From assembly GCA_903825315.1 (NCBI GenBank), contig CAIKAD010000001.1, positions 62,001-126,000 on the forward strand: a stretch of DNA of 64,000 bases, written 5' to 3'. Each line of letters begins with the position of its first letter. Within the stretch, counting starts at the first letter, position 1. Below the pieces are notes generated by a model that had not been told where the DNA came from, searched no databases, and saw only the letters and a list, made by a program, of their open reading frames with translations. The translations under genes and the position numbers were made by a program. Shown one piece after another: positions 16,493 to 23,341 of the stretch. The DNA is from an uncultured Candidatus Peregrinibacteria bacterium (GTDB lineage: Bacteria; Patescibacteriota; Gracilibacteria; Peribacterales; Peribacteraceae).

Positions 16493-17460
16493 AACTTGTT
16501 GTGAGTAAGAAGCGGGTTCTGGAACCTAATGACAGATTGCTGCGCGTAATCACTGTTCGTATCAATTGATATCCATTTACGCTGTGATTTCTCGGCGCAG
16601 AATCCAGTAGTATTAGACCCCCCAAATGGGTCTAATACAATATCCCCAGGTTCAGTGAGCATTTCTATAAAGAACGATGCAAGCTCAATGGGCATCCTTG
16701 CTGGATGTGGCGCGATGCTTTTCTTGCGGCATCTAGCCAAAAAGAAATCATTAGACTGTGTATGCGAAATACTGAACACGTTTTTGGGAAGCCTTAGCTC
16801 TCGCTGCTCATCAATCTGCTCCAATTCAATCAAATTGTGCATGATGCTTCCCTTGTGCTTCTTCAAAAAGCTTTTTTCTCCAATAGCATGTTCCGAAGGT
16901 CTCTTGCCGGCATTATAACTCTGTCGCTTTAGTAGCATCTTCATGCTTGAGCTGTAAGGCCGAAGAACACGACTATTATCCGCCTTGGGATAATCATTCT
17001 TCGACATCCACCAAACATGCGTGAAGCTATCCGTAACTCGAATTCGCTTGATATTCACCCATTCTACAGGAGAGGGTAGGCGCGAGGGGTTGTAGCACAC
17101 GAATTCTTGGCATAGATGTAAGCCCGCACGCCTGTTTTGGACGAAACCTAGTAGTGATTCGAGCGGAAGCAAAGACTGGATTGGTCTTTTTGGTTCCCAT
17201 GCATTCCCAAGCTCAATAACAATTGATCCATTCGGAGTAAGCAGCTCTGAAAAAACTTCAGACAATCCGATAAACCATTCCTTGTATTCCTTCCCCTGGA
17301 GATTGCCGTAACTTTTCTTATTGTTGAGAGGGAAGGGTGGCGATGTAAGAATTAACTGAACCTTTTTCCTCAGCTTCTTCCCAAGCTCTCCATCCAACAA
17401 TTTATTGGTGTCTCCGAGATAATATTTGCCTAATTTGGTTCTGTGAAAAACTTGCGCCAT
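16489..17460 (-). CDS. DNA methyltransferase, beta-class (N4-cytosine or N6-adenine)
   Basis: A 323-residue SAM-dependent DNA methylase with permuted motif order: catalytic motif IV TSPPFP (39-44) comes first, then the long target-recognition region, then PHPARMPIEL and the SAM-binding motif I DPFGGSNTTG (277-286). This is the beta class; TSPPF is the form often seen in N4-cytosine enzymes. It is the first gene of the operon and is translationally coupled to HerA, so it presumably marks host DNA against the HerA-NurA/HEPN-nuclease machinery. No classical restriction subunit is nearby. Confidence 0.88.
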   Translation of the reverse strand: MAQVFHRTKLGKYYLGDTNKLLDGELGKKLRKKVQLILTSPPFPLNNKKSYGNLQGKEYKEWFIGLSEVFSELLTPNGSIVIELGNAWEPKRPIQSLLPLESLLGFVQNRRAGLHLCQEFVCYNPSRLPSPVEWVNIKRIRVTDSFTHVWWMSKNDYPKADNSRVLRPYSSSMKMLLKRQSYNAGKRPSEHAIGEKSFLKKHKGSIMHNLIELEQIDEQRELRLPKNVFSISHTQSNDFFLARCRKKSIAPHPARMPIELASFFIEMLTEPGDIVLDPFGGSNTTGFCAEKSQRKWISIDTNSDYAQQSVIRFQNPLLTHNKL

Positions 17461-17543
17461 GCAGATAGAAGGTATGTGTATAGTAATCTGGATTTCGTAT
17501 AATCTAAAGTTTCCTTATTCTTTAAACGCTGCGTGCATTTACT
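17461..17543 (-). promoter_or_regulatory. Promoter/operator region of the methyltransferase operon
   Basis: An AT-rich 83-nt gap between the XRE gene and the methyltransferase. On the minus strand it contains GATTATACGAAATCCAGATTACTATACA with two GATTA words 16 nt apart and candidate -10 boxes (TTATAC, CTATAC). The spacing is suitable for binding of a controller protein; exact sites are uncertain. Confidence 0.4.
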
Positions 17544-17753
17544 TCAGAACAGTTGCGAAAGGGTAATGCCGAATCCTTTTGCAAGTTTCTCCATCGTGCT
17601 CAGCCGCATATCACGGGGGTTGCTGCTCTCGTGCTCTTGATAGTACTTGTACTTGATCTGGCACTTCTTTGCAGCCTCTTCCTGCGTCCAATTCCTCTCC
17701 TTCCGAAGTTCCTTTATCCTCTTTGCCAATAGCTTTGCAGCCTCGGACGCCAT
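17544..17753 (-). CDS. XRE-family controller (C-protein-like)
   Basis: A 69-residue single-domain HTH_3 protein: IKELRKERNWTQEEAAKKC and Y-Y-Q-E-H-E-S are the scanning and recognition helices, ending in GFGITLSQLF. Size and position immediately upstream of a methyltransferase operon, on the same strand, match the controller proteins of restriction-modification systems, which delay nuclease expression until methylation is established. Candidate repeated operator words lie between it and the methyltransferase. A divergent gene starts about 80 nt away across a hairpin sequence. Confidence 0.8.
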   Translation of the reverse strand: MASEAAKLLAKRIKELRKERNWTQEEAAKKCQIKYKYYQEHESSNPRDMRLSTMEKLAKGFGITLSQLF

Positions 17754-17787
17754 GAAGAAGATTATCCGGAGGTACGGATCACCTTTA

Positions 17788-17807
17788 CACCCCGAAGATT
17801 CGGGGTG
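17788..17807. promoter_or_regulatory. Inverted repeat between XRE gene and divergent membrane-protein gene
   Basis: CACCCCGA-AGAT-TCGGGGTG, an 8-bp perfect inverted repeat in the divergent intergenic region. It could be an operator for the neighbouring XRE protein or an RNA hairpin in the rightward leader. Confidence 0.45.
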
Positions 17808-17831
17808 ATAATTCAGCTGTACCCCCTACTT

Positions 17832-18224
17832 ATGGATCGGAATCATCTTTCCGCGAAGCAGGCTTTCCTGATCCTCGTCGCAGTCTTTGTAGGTGCCTTT
17901 ATCATTGCTGCAGTGATCGTCAAGAACACGCCGCCAACTGCTCCTCGGCCACCCGTTGAGGCCAAGGCAAAAGACTACAAGGTCGAAGCGTGGGCGTGTG
18001 CACAAACGCAAATTAGGAATGGCCTGAAAGCACCGCGTACGGCCAAGTTCCCTTGGCAATCCGAAGCGCAGATTACCGACCTCGGCAACAATAGCTTTCA
18101 AATCAACGCGTTCGTTGACTCAGAGAATAGTTTCGGAGCGATGTTAAGGACAAAGTTTCAATGCAAAATCACAATGGAGCCGGATTCGGGCGATTGCGTC
18201 TACGACTGCGATTTCGTGGACTGA
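17832..18224 (+). CDS. Single-TM hypothetical protein
   Basis: About 130 residues: a short cytoplasmic start, one TM (FLILVAVFVGAFIIAAVIV), a Pro-rich linker and a soluble domain with ACAQTQIRNGLKAPRTAKFP and FVDSENSFGAMLRTKFQCKI. This pattern (LK-P-x-T-A-x-F-P ... V-D-x-x-N-x-F-G-A-x-x-R-T) recurs in small membrane-anchored proteins of phages and mobile elements, but no function is known to me. Two Cys pairs near the end may be oxidised outside the cell. I prefer the Met at 17832 over 17805, as the first residues of the longer form look untranslated. Confidence 0.65.
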   Translation: MDRNHLSAKQAFLILVAVFVGAFIIAAVIVKNTPPTAPRPPVEAKAKDYKVEAWACAQTQIRNGLKAPRTAKFPWQSEAQITDLGNNSFQINAFVDSENSFGAMLRTKFQCKITMEPDSGDCVYDCDFVD

Positions 18225-18266
18225 CACGATGCTCAGCCATCAATTTATCCACCGAGGACAGTAGTC

Positions 18267-18788
18267 CTACTGCCCCTCACCCCATAGCATTTCCCACCTG
18301 TCGCAGTAGGGGGTGATCATCGCGGCATGTTTCTCCTGATGAAGGTGCCGCTTGTTGTTGTCGGCGCTGTGCATCCTGCCGTTCCTTCCTGGGGTACGAA
18401 GATACGCGGCATGGTCTTCTCTCAGCCAGACGTCGAGGGTGGCCGTAGGGACGATGTAGTATCGGAGGTTCCTGAAGTCCTCGGCCAAGTCCACGAGAAC
18501 GGTGAAGTCCCGTCCCTGATCGAGATGAAGGAAGATTGTGCCGTCCTTCTTCGCGCTCCATTGCCAGATCGGCCATTCTTCGGACTTCGTCTTTACCCTT
18601 ATCCGTACATCCTTCCCGCCTTTGGTCGCGAGGATGTCGAAACCGGGAGCGTTGCGGGGCGCGAGCGCTGCGATGATCCCCCGCTTGAGGAGTTCCGCCA
18701 TGACGTAGCACTCCCCGGCATTGCCGATGAGGGTACTTTCCCCCGCGCGAATTCTTCCGCGCCGCCGTTGTTGCGACACCTCGTTCAC
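18267..18788 (-). CDS. PD-(D/E)XK-like protein, possibly inactive
   Basis: The conserved part, GNAGECYVMAELLKRGIIAAL then NAPGFDILAT then VRIRVKTK, follows the layout of small Holliday-resolvase-like/endonuclease proteins (GE...D...QVKT). Here the residue expected to be Gln/Glu before V-K is Arg, so catalytic activity is doubtful. I place the start at GTG 18788 (173 residues); the longer track ORF would run under the divergent XRE gene. Start and first residues overlap the CAAGGT operator words, so it is probably controlled with that XRE gene. Function may be DNA binding or an immunity/decoy role. Confidence 0.55.
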   Translation of the reverse strand: MNEVSQQRRRGRIRAGESTLIGNAGECYVMAELLKRGIIAALAPRNAPGFDILATKGGKDVRIRVKTKSEEWPIWQWSAKKDGTIFLHLDQGRDFTVLVDLAEDFRNLRYYIVPTATLDVWLREDHAAYLRTPGRNGRMHSADNNKRHLHQEKHAAMITPYCDRWEMLWGEGQ

Positions 18789-18820
18789 AAGGTAAAGAGT
18801 ATCACCTTGCTTACAAGGTG
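18788..18820. promoter_or_regulatory. CAAGGT/ACCTTG operator cluster
   Basis: Three half-sites: CAAGGT (18788-18793), ACCTTG (18804-18809), CAAGGT (18814-18819). The last two form CACCTTG-CTTA-CAAGGTG, a perfect 7-bp-arm inverted repeat. Located between divergent genes, one of which encodes an XRE regulator, so an autoregulatory operator is likely. Confidence 0.6.
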
Positions 18821-18855
18821 GTCTAGACGAGGTGTGGATCCGATGATGGCGTACT

Positions 18856-19077
18856 GTGAAAGACGACGTCACCCTACAATTGGGACACCGCATCAAGGCT
18901 CTCCGCAAGCAGCACAGCCTCACGCAAGAGGAACTGGCACGACGTTCCAAGGTGAGCATCAAGTACCTTCAGGCGCTGGAGGGGAAGACGCCCTACAACG
19001 CTACCATCGTGACGCTGAAGAAGCTGGCGGTCGGGTTCGAGATGCCCCTGTGGAAGCTCCTGAAGTTCGACGAGTGA
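18856..19077 (+). CDS. XRE-family transcriptional regulator
   Basis: A 73-residue HTH_3 protein: RIKALRKQHSLTQEELARRS then SIKYLQALEG and a C-terminal FEMPLWKLLKF. One-domain repressors of this size control genetic switches in phages and integrative elements. It is divergent from the PD-(D/E)XK-like gene with a CAAGGT operator cluster between. It differs from the controller at 17544, so the element has at least two independent circuits. Confidence 0.8.
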   Translation: MKDDVTLQLGHRIKALRKQHSLTQEELARRSKVSIKYLQALEGKTPYNATIVTLKKLAVGFEMPLWKLLKFDE

Positions 19078-19090
19078 GGATGTCCTTTGT

Positions 19091-19597
19091 ATGGGAGTGA
19101 ATCGGGGGCAAAGTTGTCTCATGCGAACGACTCCCAACAAGCGTTGTCGCGAAGTCGAGGACAGGATCGTTAGGCACGTCCGCGAGGGTGCCTCACTCTC
19201 CGACGCCCCGTGCCTTGAAGGGATAGACGAGGCGACGTTCCGTAGGTGGAGGAAGTGCCGGAACGCGGAGGACAATGATGAGCTTCCTCTGCGCGACAGG
19301 CGATGTTGGTCGTGCGCGAACTGCGCCCTCCAAAGGCGATGTGACGAGGCCGAGTGTCTGTTCAAGCAGTCCTGCATCCGCACGATCCATCGGGCGGGGG
19401 AGAGAAACTGGCGTGCGAGGGCATGGCTCCTTGAGCGCCGCTACCGTCAGGAATACGGTGCGATGACCGTAATAGAGGACGTGCGGGAGTCACAGCCGGA
19501 TCCCACTGAAGTGCTCCTCGCGGCTATTTGCGCCCCTATGAGTACCCTCCCAAAGGACGAAAAGAAGGGCTTGCGGCTACCGAATTCCTCGCAATAG
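19091..19597 (+). CDS. HTH protein resembling phage terminase small subunit
   Basis: 168 residues, with an N-terminal helix-turn-helix of the type VREGASLSDAPCLEGIDEATFRRWR, a Cys-rich middle (CWSCANC and nearby Cys, perhaps a zinc knuckle) and RNWRARAWLLERRYRQEYG, a phrase common in terminase-small-subunit-like and transposase-linked DNA-binding proteins. Follows the XRE gene by 13 nt on the same strand. A later Met (19121) is a possible start. No large terminase is present, so it may now be a regulator or recombination accessory protein. Confidence 0.55.
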   Translation: MGVNRGQSCLMRTTPNKRCREVEDRIVRHVREGASLSDAPCLEGIDEATFRRWRKCRNAEDNDELPLRDRRCWSCANCALQRRCDEAECLFKQSCIRTIHRAGERNWRARAWLLERRYRQEYGAMTVIEDVRESQPDPTEVLLAAICAPMSTLPKDEKKGLRLPNSSQ

Positions 19598-19677
19598 AGC
19601 TGCAAGTCGTCTTTGAAGCGTCATGCTTGAAGGATAGGACGAAACTCCTTCAGAGATTTATTAGAGCCCTTAAGCTC

Positions 19678-20559
19678 CTACAACGAGGAACTAACGCGAT
19701 CAATGGCGGAAAGTAGCCGCGTACGCGCTCGTCCCGCCTCTTGTGCCTCCAAGTTAAAAGCCGCCATGCCGTAATCTGGAAGCCGACCCAAATTAGAAAG
19801 AGCCCATCGATCATTCTTCGTTCGTTCACTTTCGTTCTTATCTAGGGCGTCGGCCGCTGCGCGTATCTGTTGTTTCCATAATTCCAGTACATGCGTAGGG
19901 ATAAGAGTGAATGATGATCGCTGATAGGTCTCAGGATTTAACACCGGCGATGCCAGGACTTCCGCTCTCGCAAGTTCGATCAATCCAAGCGGATGAATGT
20001 GTTTTCGCTTGCAGTAATCCCGATAAATCCAAAGTTGTTCCTCGAATGACGCATCATCGACATACTTCATCTCTTTGCCGCACTCGCAGCTAAAATTGCC
20101 GAACGAATAGATCGTCAAGATTGGGTACTCTTCCCCAATATCAGAATTATGAAACACTTCGACGAACCATATTAGTTCATCTAGATGCCACCTATCAATA
20201 TTGTGCTCAACGCTCTCCTTGGTTATCGGTTGATTTTCAACAATAGCTACGTACTTTCGAGCGGCTCTTTTCATTGCTTCCCTGCGTATCACTCGTTTCT
20301 TCATTTCACGAAGATGTTGGTTATCCTGCCTCTCCCAACAACGCATGAAATTCCTATATGCGTCGGGGTCAGGGCAAAGAATGCGCGCCATTTTCGGTGC
20401 AAGTCTTTCTGAGACGCGCATGGCGCCGCTGATGTAATCCTGCACAACACTATGGTGCACTTTCAACTTTAATGCGAGTGCACGCTTGCTAATGCCTTGC
20501 TCCTCGCATCCTTCACGGATGAGAGAGCCCAGTGAAGTCACGTTATCTATACCCGCCAT
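19678..20559 (-). CDS. HTH regulator with unknown C-terminal domain
   Basis: I set the start at ATG 20559, inside a perfect 18-bp palindrome; upstream codons of the track ORF run under the divergent gene. The 293-residue product begins with an HTH (SLIREGCEEQGISKRALALKLKV, H-H-S-V-V-Q-D-Y-I-S-G recognition helix), followed by a basic helical region and a domain with CECG that I do not recognise. Divergent from the primase genes, it probably represses itself and the replication module through the palindrome. A role as a copy-control or lysogeny-type repressor is inference. Confidence 0.6.
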   Translation of the reverse strand: MAGIDNVTSLGSLIREGCEEQGISKRALALKLKVHHSVVQDYISGAMRVSERLAPKMARILCPDPDAYRNFMRCWERQDNQHLREMKKRVIRREAMKRAARKYVAIVENQPITKESVEHNIDRWHLDELIWFVEVFHNSDIGEEYPILTIYSFGNFSCECGKEMKYVDDASFEEQLWIYRDYCKRKHIHPLGLIELARAEVLASPVLNPETYQRSSFTLIPTHVLELWKQQIRAAADALDKNESERTKNDRWALSNLGRLPDYGMAAFNLEAQEAGRARTRLLSAIDRVSSSL

Positions 20560-20567
20560 GGCGGGTA
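20550..20567. promoter_or_regulatory. 18-bp perfect palindromic operator
   Basis: TACCCGCCATGGCGGGTA is a perfect palindrome whose central ATG (on the minus strand) is the proposed start codon of the HTH gene. A further half-site CTACCCGCCA lies at 20576-20585, towards the divergent primase gene and its TACACT box (20599). Confidence 0.7.
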
Positions 20568-20618
20568 GCATACCACTACCCGCCAGACACAAACTTATTA
20601 CACTCATGCCGCAACGCG

Positions 20619-20897
20619 ATGAAAGACGTAGCAACCACTTTGCGGCAACTTCCCATCCTCGACGTAGCCCGTTCATTGGGACTCAACGTCGTGCGTACCG
20701 GTGCCCGTACCTACAACATGCGAGAGGAGCGGGAAATCACCTCGCTCGTTATCTTCGAGAAGTCCAATACATGGCACCGGTTCTCCGGGAAGGAGCGCGG
20801 GGGTGTTTCGCGCGGCTCCACCATCGACCTCGTCATGCACATCCGCCAGTGCTCATTTCGGATGGCAATTGATTTCCTTACCTCCCGCTTCCTATGA
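20619..20897 (+). CDS. Small DnaG-N-like (CHC2-type) primase domain protein
   Basis: From ATG 20619 the 92-residue product reads as the N-terminal domain of a DnaG/phage-type primase: ILDVARSLGLNV, then EITSLVIF, NTWHRFSGKERG, STIDLVMHIRQCSFRMAIDFL. The Cys/His zinc ligands of the canonical CHC2 finger are missing. Its end overlaps the next gene by 4 nt (ATGA). It supplies the priming-domain half of a split primase, with TOPRIM and helicase parts in the next protein. Confidence 0.7.
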   Translation: MKDVATTLRQLPILDVARSLGLNVVRTGARTYNMREEREITSLVIFEKSNTWHRFSGKERGGVSRGSTIDLVMHIRQCSFRMAIDFLTSRFL

Positions 20898-22843
20898 AAC
20901 CCGCGAAGCTCAGTTTTCGAGTGCAATCCCTTCCCCGATCCTTCCGCCGTTATCTCAACCAGCGGGGCATCAGCGATGACGTTATCAAGAAGCGGAACAT
21001 TGGACTAACGACGATAAAGGAAAGACGGTGGATCGCGATCCCGGTGCATGACAAGCGAGATAAGTTGGCCGCTGTCATCCTCCGTAGCCCACCGAGGGCA
21101 CCCAAATCCCAGCAACGCTACACGATGCTGAAAGGAAGCAAGGCAATGCTCTATCCCCTCGATGCAGCGCGAGAAAGGGGCGACCTTCTGCTCTGCGAAG
21201 GAGTGCTCGACGCTCTCGCCGCCGAATCCACAGGCATCCGCGCGATAAGTGGCACGGCGGGCGCGGGGACGTTTAAGGAGGAGTGGCTGGAGCAAATCCC
21301 CAAAGGGGGGAAGGTCATCGTCTGCTACGACGCGGACGAAGCCGGACACAAAGGAAGAGACAAGGTTCTGCGTCTCCTCACCGCGAAGAGGCCGGATCTT
21401 CGGCTTGCCGTCATTGATCTCCCCGACATGGGTGCGAGCAAGAAGGACGTGACGGATTTCCTTACGCAATGCGGCGATGAAGACAAGGCAGCAGCGTTGT
21501 TGGGCCTCGCCCGACCATATTCGACTGCTGCGGTACAGAAACATACGCCAGTAGCACTCTCTGAGTTCAAGCCGCTAACAAGTGGAGACCTTGCCTCCAT
21601 CCTCGACCTGACGATCAAGAAGGACAACGCGAACAAAATCATCGTTTTCCTGTGCGCCCTCTCCTCCTACACGCGGGATTCACAGTTCAACATCAGCTTC
21701 AACGCTCCTTCCTCGGCGGGGAAGAGCTACATCCCTCTCGAAATCGCGCAGCTTTTCCCGGAAGAGGATGTTGTTGAATTGGGGTATTGCAGTCCTCAAG
21801 CATTCTTCCATGACCACGGTGAGTTCGACGAGAGAAAGGGGCGTTCCGAAATCAACCTTGCGCGGAAGCTCATTATTTTCGTCGATCAGCCGCATGACCA
21901 GCTGCTTCAGCGTCTCCGTCCTCTCCTCTCGCACGACAAGCCGGAGATCACGTCGAAGATCACCGACAAGACCCAGAAATGGGGGAACCGCACGAAGACC
22001 GTCTGCATCATAGGGTATCCGGCAGTCATCTTCTGCACGACCGGCCTGCGCGTCGACGAGCAGGAGAGTACCCGATTTCTTGTCCTCTCGCCCGAAATCA
22101 CCCAAGAGAAGTTGCGTGAGTCCGTTGTTGGGCGTATCCGTCGTGATTGCGACCGTGTGGCGTTTGACGCGTGGCTTGGAGAGCGTCCCGAGAGGCTTCT
22201 CCTGCGCGAACGGATCAAGGCGGTGAAGGCCGCAGGGATTGACGATGTGCTCATCGGTAATCCAGAAACCGTCGAAGAAATATTTCTCGGTTCACGTACC
22301 ATCCTGCGTCCTCGTCACCAGCGGGACGCGGGTCGTTTCATCAGCCTCACCAAAGCATTCGCGCTCCTGAACTTTATGTTCCGGGAACGCAAGGGCAACG
22401 TGATCGTGGCGGCAAGGGAGGACATTGAGGAGGCCGTTCGGCTTTGGGAGAGTATTGGGGAGAGCCAAGAACTGAACCTCCCGCCGTATGTCCTTGAACT
22501 GCACCGGCGCGTGATCGTGCCTGCGTATGAAGCAAAACGTAAGAATACATTGGCGGACGAGGGAACGGGCATCACAATGGCTGATATTCAGCGGCGACAC
22601 TACAAGGTGTACGGCGGTTCGATCTCGTACCCAAAACTGCGTCAGGAAATCCTTCCAATGTTGGAATCGGCCGGATTAATTGAGCAAGCGAAGGATTACA
22701 ACGGTGACGGGCGGAGGACGATTGTGACGCCCATCGATACTGCCGAACCTCAGCCAGAAAGAAATATGCCGGCGCGGGCGGGGGTCAGCGGTGAAGAGCC
22801 TCAGCAACTCCCATTCAATTCCCCCGAAGACGATGCCGAGTGA
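20894..22843 (+). CDS. TOPRIM primase-helicase replication protein
   Basis: A 649-residue protein. The N-terminal part resembles the DnaG RNA-polymerase core, with the TOPRIM motifs LLLCEGVLDALAA (catalytic Glu) and IVCYDADEAGHKG (DxD). After residue 230 comes a P-loop NTPase/helicase-like part: Walker A-like APSSAGKSY, IIFVDQPHD as Walker B, and a C-terminal winged-helix-like tail. This fusion is typical of plasmid and phage replication initiators, giving the element its own replication start. It is coupled to the upstream CHC2-like gene and overlaps the next small ORF. Confidence 0.85.
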   Translation: MKPAKLSFRVQSLPRSFRRYLNQRGISDDVIKKRNIGLTTIKERRWIAIPVHDKRDKLAAVILRSPPRAPKSQQRYTMLKGSKAMLYPLDAARERGDLLLCEGVLDALAAESTGIRAISGTAGAGTFKEEWLEQIPKGGKVIVCYDADEAGHKGRDKVLRLLTAKRPDLRLAVIDLPDMGASKKDVTDFLTQCGDEDKAAALLGLARPYSTAAVQKHTPVALSEFKPLTSGDLASILDLTIKKDNANKIIVFLCALSSYTRDSQFNISFNAPSSAGKSYIPLEIAQLFPEEDVVELGYCSPQAFFHDHGEFDERKGRSEINLARKLIIFVDQPHDQLLQRLRPLLSHDKPEITSKITDKTQKWGNRTKTVCIIGYPAVIFCTTGLRVDEQESTRFLVLSPEITQEKLRESVVGRIRRDCDRVAFDAWLGERPERLLLRERIKAVKAAGIDDVLIGNPETVEEIFLGSRTILRPRHQRDAGRFISLTKAFALLNFMFRERKGNVIVAAREDIEEAVRLWESIGESQELNLPPYVLELHRRVIVPAYEAKRKNTLADEGTGITMADIQRRHYKVYGGSISYPKLRQEILPMLESAGLIEQAKDYNGDGRRTIVTPIDTAEPQPERNMPARAGVSGEEPQQLPFNSPEDDAE

Positions 22844-23033
22844 GCGCAGTCGCCATTTCGGGCGTCGCGGACAGCTCCCTATTGAGGAAGACGAGTGGGA
22901 GTTCTCGTTCGATGATTCCTCTTCCCCGGAGGCTGACGAGGCGCTCGACCGTGCTCTGGACACCATCATGAGGCACGCGGAAGAACAATCACAGTCCCCC
23001 GATTCTTTCCCCGATGTCTATGAATGTCACTGA
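22833..23033 (+). CDS. Small acidic hypothetical protein
   Basis: 66 residues from ATG 22833, overlapping the end of the primase gene. The basic start (RSRHFGRRG) is followed by a strongly acidic stretch (PIEEDEWEFSFDDSSSPEAD) and a helical end. No family recognised. Its stop overlaps the start of the SpoVG-like gene, so it belongs to the replication operon. Confidence 0.5.
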   Translation: MPSERSRHFGRRGQLPIEEDEWEFSFDDSSSPEADEALDRALDTIMRHAEEQSQSPDSFPDVYECH

Positions 23034-23280
23034 TGTTCAGATCATGCCCGTCGCTCCTCGTGACGGCCTCATCGCCTTCGCCTCCTGCGTATTGAACGGC
23101 GAGTACCGCGTGGACTCCATCGCCGTGTTCACGAAGCTGAGCGGCGGTTACCGGCTTGTGTACCCCACGAAGAAGGTTGGTGACCGTCAGTTCTGCTACC
23201 ACCACCCGCTCACGCCGGAGGCGAGCAGGGCGGTGGAGGAGGCCGTGTTCCACAAGGTGGAAGCGCTGTTCGATCATTAA
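23014..23280 (+). CDS. SpoVG-family protein
   Basis: 88 residues with the SpoVG layout: VTDVQIMPVAPRDGLIAFAS, then SIAVFTKLSGGYRLVYPTKK, then F-C-Y-H-H-P-L-T and a C-terminal helix. SpoVG is a small nucleic-acid-binding protein; homologs on plasmids and phages accompany replication genes. Here it is the last gene before the integrase, in the same direction as the primase, and probably part of that operon. Confidence 0.8.
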   Translation: MSMNVTDVQIMPVAPRDGLIAFASCVLNGEYRVDSIAVFTKLSGGYRLVYPTKKVGDRQFCYHHPLTPEASRAVEEAVFHKVEALFDH

Positions 23281-23341
23281 CAACATCGGAAAAAGGAAGT
23301 AGCAAAAGAGGTCAAACACCTATTCCTTTCTCAATCCTTCT

